Assembly (NCBI GenBank): GCA_030248215.1
Contig: JASANG010000539.1
Location: 186,001-250,000 of the forward strand
Source: Enoplolaimus lenunculus
Taxonomy: Eukaryota; Nematoda; Enoplea; Enoplida; Thoracostomopsidae
Length of the DNA stretch: 64,000 nucleotides
Direction of reading: 5' to 3'
Under the pieces are notes generated by a model. It had not been told where the DNA came from, did no database searches, and was given only the letters and a program-made list of their open reading frames with translations. Positions within the stretch are counted from its first letter, which is position 1. Every line of letters begins with the position of its first letter. Positions 39,292 through 52,108 of the stretch are shown piece after piece. A program made the position numbers and the translations under genes.

Positions 39292-39893
39292 GTGAATGCC
39301 AAATTACTCTTATTATCAGCAAAAAACAACAACAGAAACTTTCACCACACAAACGTATTCATTTTTTCGCTGTGATCACATTTTCCAATTATTTTTTTAA
39401 TTTAAAATTATTCGTTTACGATTTGAAATAATTTATGTTGGTATTTTTGTTGAATATGCGTTTTGCCACCGTTTCATGATATATAAATCGTTTTCTTGAT
39501 ATAATAAACGGGTATAACAGCTTGCATGTTGCTCACCACAGTGTGTCTTTTTGAGTCTATGACGTACGAACGCCAGTCTCGAATGTGGTTTTTCTCAGTC
39601 TTCTCGCATTATATATTTTTAATGCACAACAAAACGTAATGAACATAAAAAACGTGCCTGGCTCAGGCCTTGAGGGAGGTCCTATCGATGGGTAGTACGT
39701 ATGAGGAAGATAGGGTGACGTGGTTGCAAAATATAATGAACGTTGAGAAAATAAGAAGAAATAAATTTACGCGATGTGCTTAAAATTTTCTGAAAGTGGA
39801 ATAAAAATCATCTAGCTATCGCGACAAAGAGCATCGTGATCGTAGTCGTATTTAATTAAACCTTTTTATAGCTCAAATGCAAAGAAAACAATA

Positions 39894-40022
39894 CTGTAGT
39901 AACCCGAATGAGACAGGGTAATAAGAGAGGAGTCACTGTTTTGAGTCTTAATCAATAGTATTGTGTATCCGTAATTACAGTGCGTTATTGAATAAAGTCT
40001 ATAAGTCCTAGAGTCCATAAAA
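39894..40022 (+). mobile_element. Truncated CTGTAGTGACCC-family element
   Basis: Keeps one end (TACTGTAGTAACCCGAATGAG) and the TTTTGAGTCTTAATCAATAG stretch, then stops matching; the other end is absent. Confidence 0.6.
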
Positions 40023-40445
40023 AAGATCAAAGCAAAAAAATAGTTTAGACTGCTCAAATATGGTACCGACGCTCAAGCAATCCGAATAAACTTTATTAAA
40101 TTAAGAAGAAATGTTTAACAAAGGCAATTAACAAAAAAATTAAAAGAGAAGGGTGCTGGGTGCAACTAACATGGTTGAGAATTAAGAACTAATAACAGTT
40201 CGTAACCGGATATCAGACAGTACCTCATGGAAAAGCAAAAACAGGTACGCAAGGAAGGACGTAACCGGAATTTGATTTTGAAAGGCATACATTTCATTTA
40301 AAAAATTTAAAATTTTTGCCATTGAGTGTAGCGAGCGACGAAATTTCTTTGGACTCAAACATAAAGCAAGTGATACTAAAACGCATAAAATTACTAAAAG
40401 TGCCATTTTTCTAGTCGTCCAGAAATTTAGTAGCAGAGTTGGGTA

Positions 40446-40864
40446 CTGTAGTGACCCGAATAAGAGGGGGTAATAAGAGGGGCGTCCCCATTTTGAGATA
40501 CCGTATCCCTAATAGGAGTCCGTAAGCGGATAGAGTCCTTAAACCCTAATTAGAGTCCATAAATGTCCATTATCCCTAATTATAGTGCATAAATGTCTAC
40601 CAAATAAAATAATGTTGAGTTCGAGAACTTAAAGCATACTTTAGGTTTGAAAGTACATTCCTATGTATAACCTTGCATCATCGCTCAAGCTTTCGATACA
40701 AGACAAACGTTTAAGTCAACGGATAGTTGCTATACCGGATATATATCAGTAACGAAGAGTGGCGGAAGGCGGGTAAAAAATAAATAACAGCCGTAACCGA
40801 ATAACAGGGAGCATCCTCTGGAGAGGCCAAATAAATGTCAGTCCCGCTCTTATTCGCGTCACAG
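40446..40864 (+). mobile_element. TA-flanked inverted-repeat element, CTGTAGTGACCC family, copy 2
   Basis: CTGTAGTGACCCGAATAAG to CTTATTCGCGTCACAG, flanked by TA on both sides. 419 bp, opposite orientation to 32289-32734. No coding capacity. Confidence 0.8.
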
Positions 40865-41233
40865 TATATACCTGTTAAAGCCGTTTACCTTTAGTAACAT
40901 TAAATAAACAAAGATTTTAATATAAAGATTTTAAATGCGCGATTGTTATTAGGTAAAAACTAAACTAAAAGCATCAATCCAGAGTCTTCTAAGCCGTCTT
41001 AGTTTCCCAACGACCGCTTGCTTACGTAAGCGAGCTGCCGACAAGCAACGACTGAAAAGTCGCGAACGAAATGCTTAAAAACAAACAAACTGGGAAAATA
41101 TTAAAAACACATTGCATGTTTAGGATCAATTTTTAGAATATACCCTGTAGGAATTTGTCTCAAATAGAACTAAAACGCAAATAAACAAACTAATATGAAT
41201 GAAAAATATGTTGAACTCTCACTTACAGACTTG

Positions 41234-41439
41234 GGACCATGTAAAGATCAGGGGCGGAACGTTTTTCTGTGGAACTGCAATAGAGTAAGCTTAAGCTTTA
41301 CACTAATTTTTACTGGGCTTAGGCTTAGGCTTAGTCTTAGGGTTTGATATATGATCATTCTTACGCTTAGATTTAGGCTTAGGCTTAGGCTTAGGAATAT
41401 GCTTATAATACTGTTCCGCTCCTGTTCTCTACATCGGCC
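41234..41439 (+). mobile_element. TTAGGC-bearing inverted-repeat element, subfamily A
   Basis: Ends GGACCATGTAAAGATCAGG and CTGTTCTCTACATCGGCC. Two TTAGGC blocks with spacer ATGATCATTCTTACGC. Flanks CAGACTTG and CAGGCTTG match at 7 of 8, an 8-bp target duplication. Confidence 0.85.
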
Positions 41440-41884
41440 CAGGCTTGTAATGTCATGTAGAGCATAGCCTTAAGTGGGCATAAGAAGCAATGGTCCGTAC
41501 CTAATAAGCTCAACATGTTGGCCAAAAATTTAATGGTGGCATAGAAGAATTTACCCATAATCTGAAAAACAGGGAAAGCTTGTCGCGGATGGTGTGGTAC
41601 TAAGACGTCTTTTGGAAGGGAACTTGGAGTCGTTTAGTTTCAATGGGCGTTGGCCATGTGCTCCTTAGGCCCACTGCGAACTCTAAACAGTTAAAATAAA
41701 TCTGAAACCAAATTTTTTGTTAACCCTTACTTTTATAATATGGCATCATTTCTGGTTTGACTTACAGGGTTCCGGCAAATTTTGTTGCTTTCCGGCTTCG
41801 ATGTTTTTCACTTCGGGTTACGCTCTGGGAAGCAAGTAAAAACGTAGGCTGTGGGTTGCATCTGAACTGCTAAACCAAGTATAC

Positions 41885-42049
41885 GGTGGGTCTGTAAAAG
41901 AGTAGGTTTACATTCTAGATTATATTTTTTTGCTTAGGCTTAGGCTTAGGCGTAGGCTTCGGCTTAGGAACTCATTTTTGCAACGCTTAGGCTCAGGCTT
42001 AGGCTTAGGAATACGCTTAATCTACTGTTACGGCCCTTAAACATTGGCC
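41885..42049 (+). mobile_element. TTAGGC-bearing element, subfamily B, left end worn
   Basis: Starts around GGTGGGTCTGTAAAAGAG, then ATTCTAGATTATATTTTTT, two TTAGGC blocks split by AACTCATTTTTGCAACG, and the end CTACTGTTACGGCCC with CATTGGCC. The left terminal repeat is lost. Confidence 0.7.
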
Positions 42050-44090
42050 AAAAATATTCCATCCAAACTGCGCCAAGTTTAGCCGTTGAGGAAGCGTATT
42101 ATCGTATATCATATACATGTTTGATTAAGTGTGACTCTGAGCGTATCGATTAAAAATTCTAATCTACAAAAAACTTTCATGAAAAATAACAATATTCTTC
42201 TGTAATCATCACACACATATTTCTTTGACAAAAGTACCGCGCGCGAAAACAGAAGTCACCGCCCGAGAGCGGTGACCAAAACCATTACACATGTGTCTGG
42301 CACAAAATTCTCTAACCACGAAAGCAGATCGCAATCGTTTCTAATAGTTTTACGAATATCTACACCTAAAGTATTTAGAATTATTTAAATACTAAGCTAA
42401 TAGTTTGAAATTACAAGCTTGCCAGAACCGCACGTAACAACCGCTCGTGTTTAAGAAGCGAACCCTGTGTAAACTGTGAAAAAATAACCATTTTCTCGAA
42501 ATCGACTATAGTTAAAATCTTTGGTATCATATATCACTATAAAACACTTTGTTCATAAACCTCAAAAATATACAACATTGTAACAAAAGCACACGTGTGC
42601 AATCTGATAGCAGCATAGCAATAAAATGCGTCACTGGGTGGTATATATGGGTATGTAAGCGAGAAGATAAGAACAAAGAGGCGGATGCCGCCGGCTTGTC
42701 TGCCCGTTTTGTGTTGTACAAAATAACGTGAAATATCGGTTTAAACAACATCCCGTATACCATTGGTGAAACGGGTAGCTAAACGAAAGCATTGCATTCA
42801 GTTAAGATTTTACAGTTTTTTACAACGCTTATTTAGCAAATTTTTGTTAAAGATTTTGCAATAGTGCCAAAAGTGCAAAATATCTTTGAATTTAGTGAGT
42901 TAACGGTTTTTTGATCTATTTGTCTAGAAAACATATTCTAAATTTCAAACAAACAATTTGAACGCAAAATTTTCACAAATAGTTCGCGCCACCAGTGCTG
43001 GCGTTGAAAAATCTTTTCCACGCATGAAGTTACATTATGCGGAAATCAAATGCCGTCTACGACGCTCGCACTATAGCTAAATGCCGGTTGAATTATTGAA
43101 ATTTTTTAGACTACGTCTTCGCTGAAGATTTGAAAACGAGGAATTTTCTACAGTAATATTCACTGTCTTGAACGTTTAATATCCTCAGGCGAAACGAACC
43201 TAACCGATCAATGCTTTAAAACAGAACCATTTCCGCCTTCAAACACATACTTAAATGTTTTGAACACAAGCCAAATAAACTCTCATAGTAAACAAAGTGG
43301 GATTAGCACAAAATACCGGACAGATGCATGCTTTACTAGCAGATGACGAACCAAACTAAGAGTTGGAACTTTCCGTTCGGGCTAAATATTAATATAAATA
43401 CCGCAAGTCACTCTTCTCAAAGCGCATGACGTTAATACCATAAATTAGATTGGCAGGGGACGGATTTGGGCAGCAACTAAAATATTGGCTATTAAAATAG
43501 AATGAGCATATCGTTAACGATTGATTTAGTAAGACGTTTTTCGTATTCGGCAAAAAAATTAGATTAAAGGAGTTGTGCCGCTTCCAGTCCTTCGGCACGC
43601 TCTTATCATCGGCCTTTGTTTGCGGTGCGCGTGTGAACGGTTTGAGCATTGTGTGAACGAGTATCTTTGTTTATTTTGCACGAATAGAAGGTACTGCGTC
43701 ATATGCAGAGGAATCTACGACGATTCGTTGGCGCCTGACAACTTGCCCCTATTGTGTGCACTAAACTAAATCCCAAGACAAAATATAATTTTAAGCGTAA
43801 GCTTAAGCCTGGCAATGGGCGGAGTTGTCGGCCGACGAATTGTCGTGATGAGAGTAGTAAATTCGATTTAACCTGAATACATTCCCAAGCAACGTCTGAT
43901 TTGGTGTAAACAACGCATTAAAATTTCACGTTCAAATCCACGTTATTCGAATTCTTGTGAAAAGTGTTCTTTTCATGTTTCTAGCGATTTTAGGATGGCA
44001 TATATTGCCTCAATTTCTCCCCTTGCAGTACGCCGTGGTTTTTTATACAGTTTAAACGTTAGCTTGATATTGGTTAAGGTTAAAACTTAC

Positions 44091-44309
44091 GACCCATGTA
44101 TAGAACGGGGCCGGATCGTTTTCCGAGGGGCTATAACAGAGTCAGTTTAAGTTTTAGACTAATTTTTTGCTTAGACTTAGGCTTAGGCTTAGGCTTAGGA
44201 ATAGGCTCATCCATACGCTTAGGCTTATGCTTAGGCTTAGGTTTATGCTTAGGCTTAGGCTTAGGAATATGCTTATACTACTGTTCCGGCCCTATTGTGT
44301 ACATGGGCC
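44091..44309 (+). mobile_element. TTAGGC-bearing inverted-repeat element, subfamily A, best copy
   Basis: Ends GACCCATGTATAGAACGGG and CCTATTGTGTACATGGGCC. Flanked on both sides by AAACTTAC, a perfect 8-bp target duplication. Three short TTAGGC runs, 14 or so hexamers counting variants, and the ATAGGCTCATCCATACGC spacer. Confidence 0.88.
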
Positions 44310-44695
44310 AAACTTACAAACTATCCTGTCAAAGTGTTAGTTTTCCGGACTACATATCAATTTCAAGGTTAGATATATCTGTTATATCTCCTCTTTGTAT
44401 ATACCTTGCTAGTATAGGTAAACTAGAACCACCAGTAGTCGACGGAGACTTGGGCAAAATTTAATGCATACGCACTTTTGTTAAATGCGTTATGGCAGCC
44501 CATCCCGTACTGTGGTAAACAGGTCCCTACAGGAATCAATGCTAAAAATTTGCATTAAAGATTTTTATTTGTACTGGAATTGATTTTGGCATCTCGCTCG
44601 CTTAACTCTCGAGCTTTTTCACTTTTATCCATCACGTTCGCCATGTCAAAAATATCCAGCATCTGCTACTGCTTAAAATGCCGTGTCACATTAAT

Positions 44696-46175
44696 ACTAG
44701 ATAAAATTGCACAGCACTTGAGCAACCTGAGATATGTTTCATATTCCTATTAAAAGGATGTAACTAGACCAGCACATTCGTTTGAAGTAACCTGTAAATA
44801 ACTATTAATTCTTCTGAAACATATTGCGGACAGCAAAATTTCTGTTGTTTTCTTTTTGTAAGAAACAGATGTTTTGCTTGAAATGTGTATTGAAGTTTTC
44901 TACAAGAACGTACTTCACCTTTGGTTCTTTATTAACATAGTTAATTGAATTTGATAAGATGGCGACATAATTGCTGAGTTAGAGTTCTAATAACCAATTT
45001 TGTTAGATACGATCTTAAACAAGGCGTTGTCACAAAATGAATCGCAATTGATGCTTTAAAAACGACTCTTGTCTTTACCCGACTTTTAAGTTTACAGGTA
45101 GAAAAGTTCTATAAATGCGCATTTCACAACCGAGTTATTTGTTTCACTGCATTGTCACGATTAGAGGCTCAAAAACCCCACCGTATTCTGAAGCATCGAT
45201 TAATCTGGCGAAAGCAAAGATCACTATACTTCAGCCATGTGTCTGCAACCCTGCCATTATCAAAGAAATTTCATAAAATGTCTAATAAACCTGCGAAAAA
45301 CTTTCAACATGAAAATAGATTTGCTGTCAGCAATATGTTTCAGAAGAATTAATAATTAACATGATTTTGTACGCCATTATTTCTTAATATTTTTCCAGGT
45401 TACATCAAACGATTGTGCTGGTCTAGTTACTATCCTTTTAATAAGAATATGAGACATATCTCACGTTGCTCAAGTGCTGAGCAATTTTTTCTAGTTTCAA
45501 CCGCTTTACCAAGCTGTTGCTTAATCCATCAATCTAAACTATGAAAAATGAGAAGACTGATTAAACTAAATACGGAGTTTCATTTGTCCTGACAACAAGC
45601 GCCTAACCAACGTATTTGTATGAAACCGAGCACCCGGGCGAAACAACCCACGTGGTGACATTGTTCGTTGGGATGAAACCAACCTCGAGGTTAAACCATC
45701 CGTCAGGGTGGAACCAACCGTTGGTGTAAATCAACCGCTGGGGTGAAACCAACCGTTGAGGTAAAACCAACCGTTGGGGCAAAACCTACCGTTGGGGTGA
45801 AACCAATCGTTGGGCTGAAACTATCCGCTGGGGTAAAACCAACCGTTGGGATGAACCCGACCGTAAGCCCTATAAAGCGTAACTACAGAGTTATAATCGT
45901 AAAATTACTTAGCTAACGGGTAAAAAGCGCTGAACCAAAATGGAAAATTTCGTGCACTTTCTGTAAGAAGTTTTTGACCGTAATTCCTGACGGCCACGCT
46001 CGTTTGGAAAATCCTTTGACAGATATTACCTACGGAACAAGACACCAGTGTACAAAAATGAAACGAAAGATGTCTGATATTACTTCAGTACCAACATGCA
46101 AACTAAGCTGAAAATACGCACTTGAAAAGCGCGAACCATATATATGAACACTATCGTGTTCATACGATTTGTGCC
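44696..46175 (+). mobile_element. Composite element with inverted arms, minisatellite and hairpin, copy 1
   Basis: From left: CTAGATAAAATTGC, an arm continuing through CACTTGAGC and ATATGTTTCATATTCC, centre, and a matching inverted arm ending TGCTCAAGTGCTGAGCA (about 45500). Then CAACCGCTTTACCAAGCTG, the 18-bp minisatellite (about 45620-45865), about 250 bp of unique sequence (GTGCACTTTCTGTAAG), and a hairpin TATGAACAC-TATC-GTGTTCATA at about 46142-46163. The same parts occur in the same order, on the other strand, at 58335-61550. Confidence 0.72.
45620..45865 (-). repeat. 18-bp minisatellite inside composite copy 1
   Basis: About 14 units of AACCGTTGGGGTGAAACC, complement of GGTTTCACCCCAACGGTT, with scattered changes. 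Short relative of the array at 58630-60600. Confidence 0.8.
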
Positions 46176-46897
46176 CCAAATGTTTCGTGAAAATTTTCTC
46201 AATTTTCCTATTCATCATAATATATGGGACATTCGTGCGCTATTCGTGCTTAAAAAACTGTCAAACCATATTTTATAATTAAAAGCTTGCGTTATGTACG
46301 TATATATGGCTGCTGCAGTTTTCATGACGTTGCTTATACGTTCTAAATGAAACCTTATACTTTTCGATATTATCCTATGACGTAAAAGCGGTTTGAAGCG
46401 AAGCGAAACTAATCATGCACAGAGGTGCCGGTATATGTGTACACAAATATACACCTGTACCCAGCGGCGTCCTGAAACAGCCAGGTTGTATAGAATTAAA
46501 AAATCTGCAATCTGCAACTGTATCAGTTGATTTAAAATTTTTTCCACTGGGCCCCAGTTGCGCGCGACCAACTCTGCCGACATTAATCATGATATATCGC
46601 CAACGGTTTTTTTGCTTCCGATTTCCAACAAAACACATTCCATCGAGCAGAACATTTAAAATAATGAACTCGCTGCGTGCATAAAATGTTGCTTTGAACT
46701 TATACGAACATAGCCGAGCGAGACACGCTACAGCAGAGGCGTCAGTGTTGAAACTACGTGGGACGACAGAATCGTCGTACGGTATCGCTCACTGCAGCAG
46801 AACAAAAATAAATAATAGGTATTTGAAAATTCCAGCAGAAAATAAAGTAGATGTTTGTTCTAAGAAAACAATTCCAATTAGAGAACAGATTATGATA

Positions 46898-47446
46898 CTG
46901 TAGTGATCCGAATAAGAGGGGGGTGCCCGTTTTGAGTCCCAATCAATACCAGCCCATATCCGTAATAAGAATCCTTAAACGATAGAGTCCCGAAACCGTA
47001 ATTAGAGTCCACAGAGTCAATTATCCCTGACTGTAGTGCATAATTGACTACAGGACCAAATAAAGTTGAGCTCGTAACTTTAAAGCATACATAAGTTTTG
47101 AAATTACATTAAGTATAACCTTGCATTATCGCTCAAGCTATTATTGACCCAAGACAAATAAACGTTTAATCCAATGGATAGTTGCAGTACCGGATATTTA
47201 TCAGTAACGAAGGGTGGCGGAGTGTTGGTTCAAAGTACATGACACGTCCGTAACCGAATGGGGGTACCTTCTAGAGAGGCCAAATAAAGGTGTATATAAT
47301 TGATGTTTGTGGACATTTGGTGATTTTGGACTTTATATAATTTTTATACAGATTCTAAAATATGCAAAACATTCTTATTGATTCATTCTCAAAATAGGAA
47401 CCCCGGACTCTTATTACCATTCGCTCTTATTCTCTGGTAACCACAG
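46898..47446 (+). mobile_element. TA-flanked inverted-repeat element, CTGTAGTGACCC family, copy 3
   Basis: CTGTAGTGATCCGAATAAG to CTTATTCTCTGGTAACCACAG, TA on both sides. About 549 bp, the longest copy; extra sequence lies in its right half. No coding capacity. Confidence 0.75.
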
Positions 47447-48326
47447 TAAGCGTTTCGAAAACCTAAGCCTAACGAGTAACGATAACCCTGAGCCTAAAAG
47501 CCTGTGAAGAAAAGTGTACTAGAGCTTTAGATTTTAATGAGATTGTATTTTAGTCAAATAACAAGTAGGGTATTGAAATATAATTAATGTTGTTTCGAAG
47601 AATATAACACCAGATGTGCCACCAATGTTTTTCTTCTCAACAAAAACAAAAATAATGCAACAAACGAGTATTTATTATATCCTTGTGTGCAAAATAAATT
47701 ACTAAGTAGCGAATGAGGATGTTAGATCTAATAAATTAGAAGTAAAAAAGCTTACGTTATATTAACAAAAACCAGCAACCTTATAAATTGGTAAATGGCA
47801 ATTTGTATACCACCAACTTAAGGTCTGTGCTATTTGAGCGCTGAAAGTTTTTTAATATCGCTTATACAATAGTGAAGCTTAGAAATCGAGAAGAAATGTT
47901 TTAAGTTCTCAAGGTTTAGGCTGCCGCCCATGAGTTCGTCGCAATTTACAGAGACGTTGAGCAGACTGAAAGCTATCGAAACACAGCTTGCTCCAGCCGT
48001 TCTGCTCAGACTATGCGCGTCAAAGTAGAACAGCTGAAAGTTCTAATGAAGTCCGTCTGTGATTGAGTGTCTTTTTGGCTCACAAGCACAGGAGACGCGT
48101 CCTTATTCTGTTTAGTGTTTGCTTCAAATTGCGGAACTTCAGGGGGTTGGGCGATATAAAAAACTAAAACGAAATTAAAAACTTTTCTTGTTGGATAATG
48201 TCAATTGTAGAAAGCAGGGTAAAGACTGCAAATTTTTATGCATTTAGTTCTATTGGCTGTTTTATTTTAAGAGCGATTGCAGCAAGCGAGAAAGGTTTTT
48301 GACCTCTTCAGGAGATTATGCGGCCT

Positions 48327-48469
48327 GGCCCATGTTACTTTAAGGGGCGTAAAGGTTTTGGTAGGTCTATAAAAGAGGCGGGTGTAGATTCTAGATTACA
48401 ATTTTTTGCTTAGGCTTATGAATACGGTTAATCAATCTACTGTTACGGCCCTAAAAGTAACATTTGCCA
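48327..48469 (+). mobile_element. TTAGGC-bearing inverted-repeat element, subfamily B, short
   Basis: GGCCCATGTTACTTTAAGG to CCCTAAAAGTAACATTTGCC. Only about one and a half hexamers remain (TTGCTTAGGCTTATG), so the TTAGGC block can be nearly lost while the ends persist. Flanks TGCGGCCT and ATGCGCCT are similar but shifted. Confidence 0.8.
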
Positions 48470-48761
48470 TGCGCCTTATAAGTGTTTTTCAGAGCCTGCG
48501 CAAATTTCGGGTAGATATATTTCCCTATCAGCCAATGTATATGCCCCTGCCAGAGATCAGTTTAGTTACCGTATGATCAGGGGGGCGCAATTAAATAAAG
48601 ACGAAGAAGGTTGGAGGGATCGGTGGTCTAAACCTGTAGAAATTTTCGTTCTTATGGCAGAGAAGTATTTGCAGCATTAAAGTATTCATATATAAACAGT
48701 TCTCAAAGGATGCAGTGTCAGAAGACAAATTTGATAGTGTTAACTACCCAAATCCCATATA

Positions 48762-49198
48762 CTGTAGTAACCCGAATCAGAGGGAGGACTGATATTTATT
48801 TGGCCTCTTACCCCTGTTATTCGGTTGCGGACTGCAATTTGTTTTTAACCCGCAATCCGCCGCCTTTTGTTAGTTGGACCTAACACCCATCACTTATGCC
48901 ATTCTCTCTTTTGGGCAGGACTGACCTTCCGCAGCATTTTTGTTGGTTGTCATGTCAGTTGTTTTAAGTTATACTTACTTTTAAGCATGTACTTTCAAAA
49001 CTTAAGTACGCTTTAATGTTTCGAACTCAAATATATTTTGTCCTTGAGTCGTTAATGCACGACAATATCGACTCTAATTAGGGTTTAGCGACTCTATAGC
49101 TTACAGACACTTATTAGGAATATGGACTCCTATTGATTGGGACTCAAAATTGGGACCCTCCCCCCTCTTATTACCCCCTCTGATTTGGGTCACTACAG
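48762..49198 (-). mobile_element. TA-flanked inverted-repeat element, CTGTAGTGACCC family, copy 4
   Basis: CTGTAGTAACCCGAATCAGAG to CTCTGATTTGGGTCACTACAG, flanked by TA. 437 bp, same orientation as 32289-32734. No coding capacity. Confidence 0.82.
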
Positions 49199-49620
49199 TA
49201 CACACAAACAACGCGATTTAAGTTATCGAGGTATGCAAACTGCAGTGGTTGTACGAAGCTAGCAACAAGGTCCAAGCAGGCTAAATCTTTATATAAACTT
49301 CTGCTTTTCCTCGATGCCCCCCACCTTTGGATCTTTGGATTCGCCAGTGGCCAAAAACAACTGTGGTGGCGAAACTAACATAACGTAACAGACAATGAAA
49401 TAACTTAACTGGACTTCATATATAACTCAACAATTAGGCAGGTATTGAAGTAACTTTCTACAATGTTGGATTTTAATTAATAGATCGCGTGTAAAATTGT
49501 CACAATTGTAAAATTTGAACTTTTATCGTTCGCTTTCAAATTGACACCGGAAGTATAGAGTGGCGACTCCTCTGGTCGTCGGTACTATGACTCCAGAGCC
49601 CGAATATAAAAACCAGCCTA

Positions 49621-49874
49621 CACTGTAAATTCCAATGAGTTAATTAATCAATGCAGGCGGGAAGTTGGTTTTTTCTGAGTTAATAACAGTAAACTTTAAC
49701 TCACTCTGAGTTAAGTTGATTCTCACTATGAGTTGAGTTGACACCATGGGAGTTGATGAATTAAACTAGAATGAGTTGAATTAACTCACAATTGTGAGTT
49801 CTGATAGTCCTAACTCAAAGACTGAGTGATTCAACTCATTCTGAGTTAAAATCAACTCACTGGAATTTGCAGTA
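49621..49874. mobile_element. Fold-back element with GAGTTAA arms, copy 2
   Basis: Begins CACTGTAAATTCCAATGAG and ends CTCACTGGAATTTGCAGT, flanked by TA. Arms made of GAGTTAA, GAGTTGA and their complements. Sister of 29005-29256, which also lies beside a GC-rich patch. Confidence 0.7.
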
Positions 49875-49944
49875 TAACTGTCGCCAAAAAATTTGTCAAT
49901 CTCACAGCAATAAATAAAGTGTCAATCATCGTGTGATCACTTGA

Positions 49945-50180
49945 TCAATTAGGTTGCGCTCGTCATACCGAACGCAACCATTCGCTGTCGCACGAGGTCG
50001 CGCGGTGCTATCCGTCGTTGGACGGCGCCGCGCGTCATAAAGTTTATATGTGCAGCGCAGGGCATCCGGCGTACCGCGGCACCGCGTGTTTTATGAAAAT
50101 TGTTTTTGACATGACGCGTAATACCGCCCGTAGACGTGATGCGCTGCGCGTCGTGCCTAACGCGACCCTTGCAATCCACA
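49945..50180. other. GC-rich patch
   Basis: CpG-rich stretch from ATTAGGTTGCGCTCGTC to GTGCCTAACGCGACCC, with inverted GGTTGCG / CGCGACC ends. Shares CGCGGCACCGCGTGT with 31800-32130 and the TTGCGCT motif with the short palindromic family. Probably a mobile element; open frames within it carry no motif. Confidence 0.4.
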
Positions 50181-52108
50181 TTTTGTTATTAATATTACAA
50201 GCTGCAAAATTTGGCTAAAATTTTCTCATGCTTAATAAACCGTAAGCAACACACCGTCCACACTACGAGAGCGTGCCTAGTGTTACCGTTTAAACGTGAT
50301 ACTGAGAGAGAGATACTCAAGGGATATTGTGGCAATACTTAGAAACGCAAACCAATATTTTGCAGCACAAATTTATTTCAACAGCAACTAAAATTGAATA
50401 CGCTCGAGAACTCTCATCCATGACAATGCGCGATTAATGAGCCAATCAAAAATTATTCCAAGCATGTGTGTTTGACGCAATACTTGGACGCCTGTGGGAA
50501 TTTTGCTAGATGACAAAGACAAGCGAGTGAAACTTAAAGAACGAGAATATAGTCAAAGTTGAAACTTATATATGTTATTCGGTTGTGAGCACTAGCGGCA
50601 CAAGCTGGGACGGTCGGGCAGCCTGTATCATTTATTGCGACTAAGAACGTTTTGCATACGGGTATGAACAAACGAAGGTGTGTGGTGCCCCGTCGACTTT
50701 TGATAATCTGCTGCACCCTGGAAATGAAGGAATGTCAAAGTGGTGTTCAGCGCATTGTTGCTCCGTAAGACAGGGTCGTTGTTGTAAGCAACGACGACGA
50801 GGAGCTCAAACCACGTAATATGTTTGAATTTACATTTAAGATTAAGGCTTCAAGTTGGGCTCTTAAACACTTTCCACCACATTTAAGGCAAACACTTTCC
50901 ACCACATTTAAGGTAAACGCTTCCGGTTAAAGGCTCAGATATTAAAGGCTTACGCGCACGCTTAGACTTATGCCTAGGGTTTATAAAAGGGCTCACCTAA
51001 GCCTAAGCATATTTAACCTGAGCCTAAAAAGTTGTGGGGGTAAACTGAAGAAAAGTCATAAGTTTTTTTAATAACTGAGCCATTTACTAAATTTCGCGTG
51101 TTAAACAGTTCCTCTGCCTCTCAAATGGTTTTGCGACTGTGAAACCATGACCGCTGGTTGAATTTTCCTACACAGAATGTTTGTGTTTAGATTTTTTCGT
51201 TTTTAAATACTTCACTTGACTGCATGCAAAACAAAACACGTCTATATGCAAGCAGAATCGTTGAAACATTTTCAGAATGTCGAATGATAAAACTAAAATC
51301 TAAACTAAAAGCTATCATCAGACATCAGACTACAGAGGTATATCGTTGTATCCGATCGTAAACTGGCTACAGCAAATGGTACAAAAGTACGCTGGGAAAT
51401 CAGAGGACGCCAAGACTTTTAAGCTATGTCCTAGTGATCTTTTAAATATAAAATTACTGATTTGTTCACGAAAACTAAAAGCGCAGCTGTAATTAAATGG
51501 TAAAATACGCGTGGGAAAATTAAAATATACCGATGTCGGAAATTTTTTCTCATTTTCCCAACAAAGTATTTTATTGTTTGGTGTCAAGTTTCAGATATGG
51601 GCGACCGTAACCGGAGAGCTCATGAGCCATGGGCCTTGCGTCCCAAACTGGCTCTATACATAGTATACAGCGTTGTGCTCCTTAAATTCTCATGGTAGAA
51701 TCAATGCCGGAGCAGACAGGGGTAGCGGCTTCACTAAATTTCCGGAGTGTGGGTTCCTGAGTGCGGGTACCTATCGCAGAGGTGGTCTTCTCATGAAATA
51801 GAAATATCACTTCACCAAAACGGTTTGCAGCCTACTATAAAAAACAACAATGGTAAACAAAGTTGTTTGTCTTTGTATCTACTAAATATGGCTAAATGTT
51901 CGTTTGTACGGAACTCTGAATGGAATGTGGAAGTGGGGCGGGGCGCTCAGAGGTTGGAAGTTTGATAATTTCTCCTCACCCCAAAAAAGATTACACGCAT
52001 AATGGCTAAGCCTCGTATGCCAAAGCTTTAGATTTAAAAAAAGACTCATGGGGAGTGACTTTGCCCTCTATAAAATTAACGTTGAGCATGGAAACAACGA
52101 AAAAATAA

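Noticed and set aside
47930-48031. Short frames near SSSQFTETLSRLKAIETQLA (plus) and an overlapping minus-strand frame with splice-like borders
   Set aside because: Too short, no family recognised, no neighbouring exon; could be chance.
50534-50716. Minus-strand frame with IPVCKTFLVAIN, faintly like a transposase-linked VCKxxFL motif
   Set aside because: One weak motif in 60 residues without DDE residues or terminal repeats nearby.
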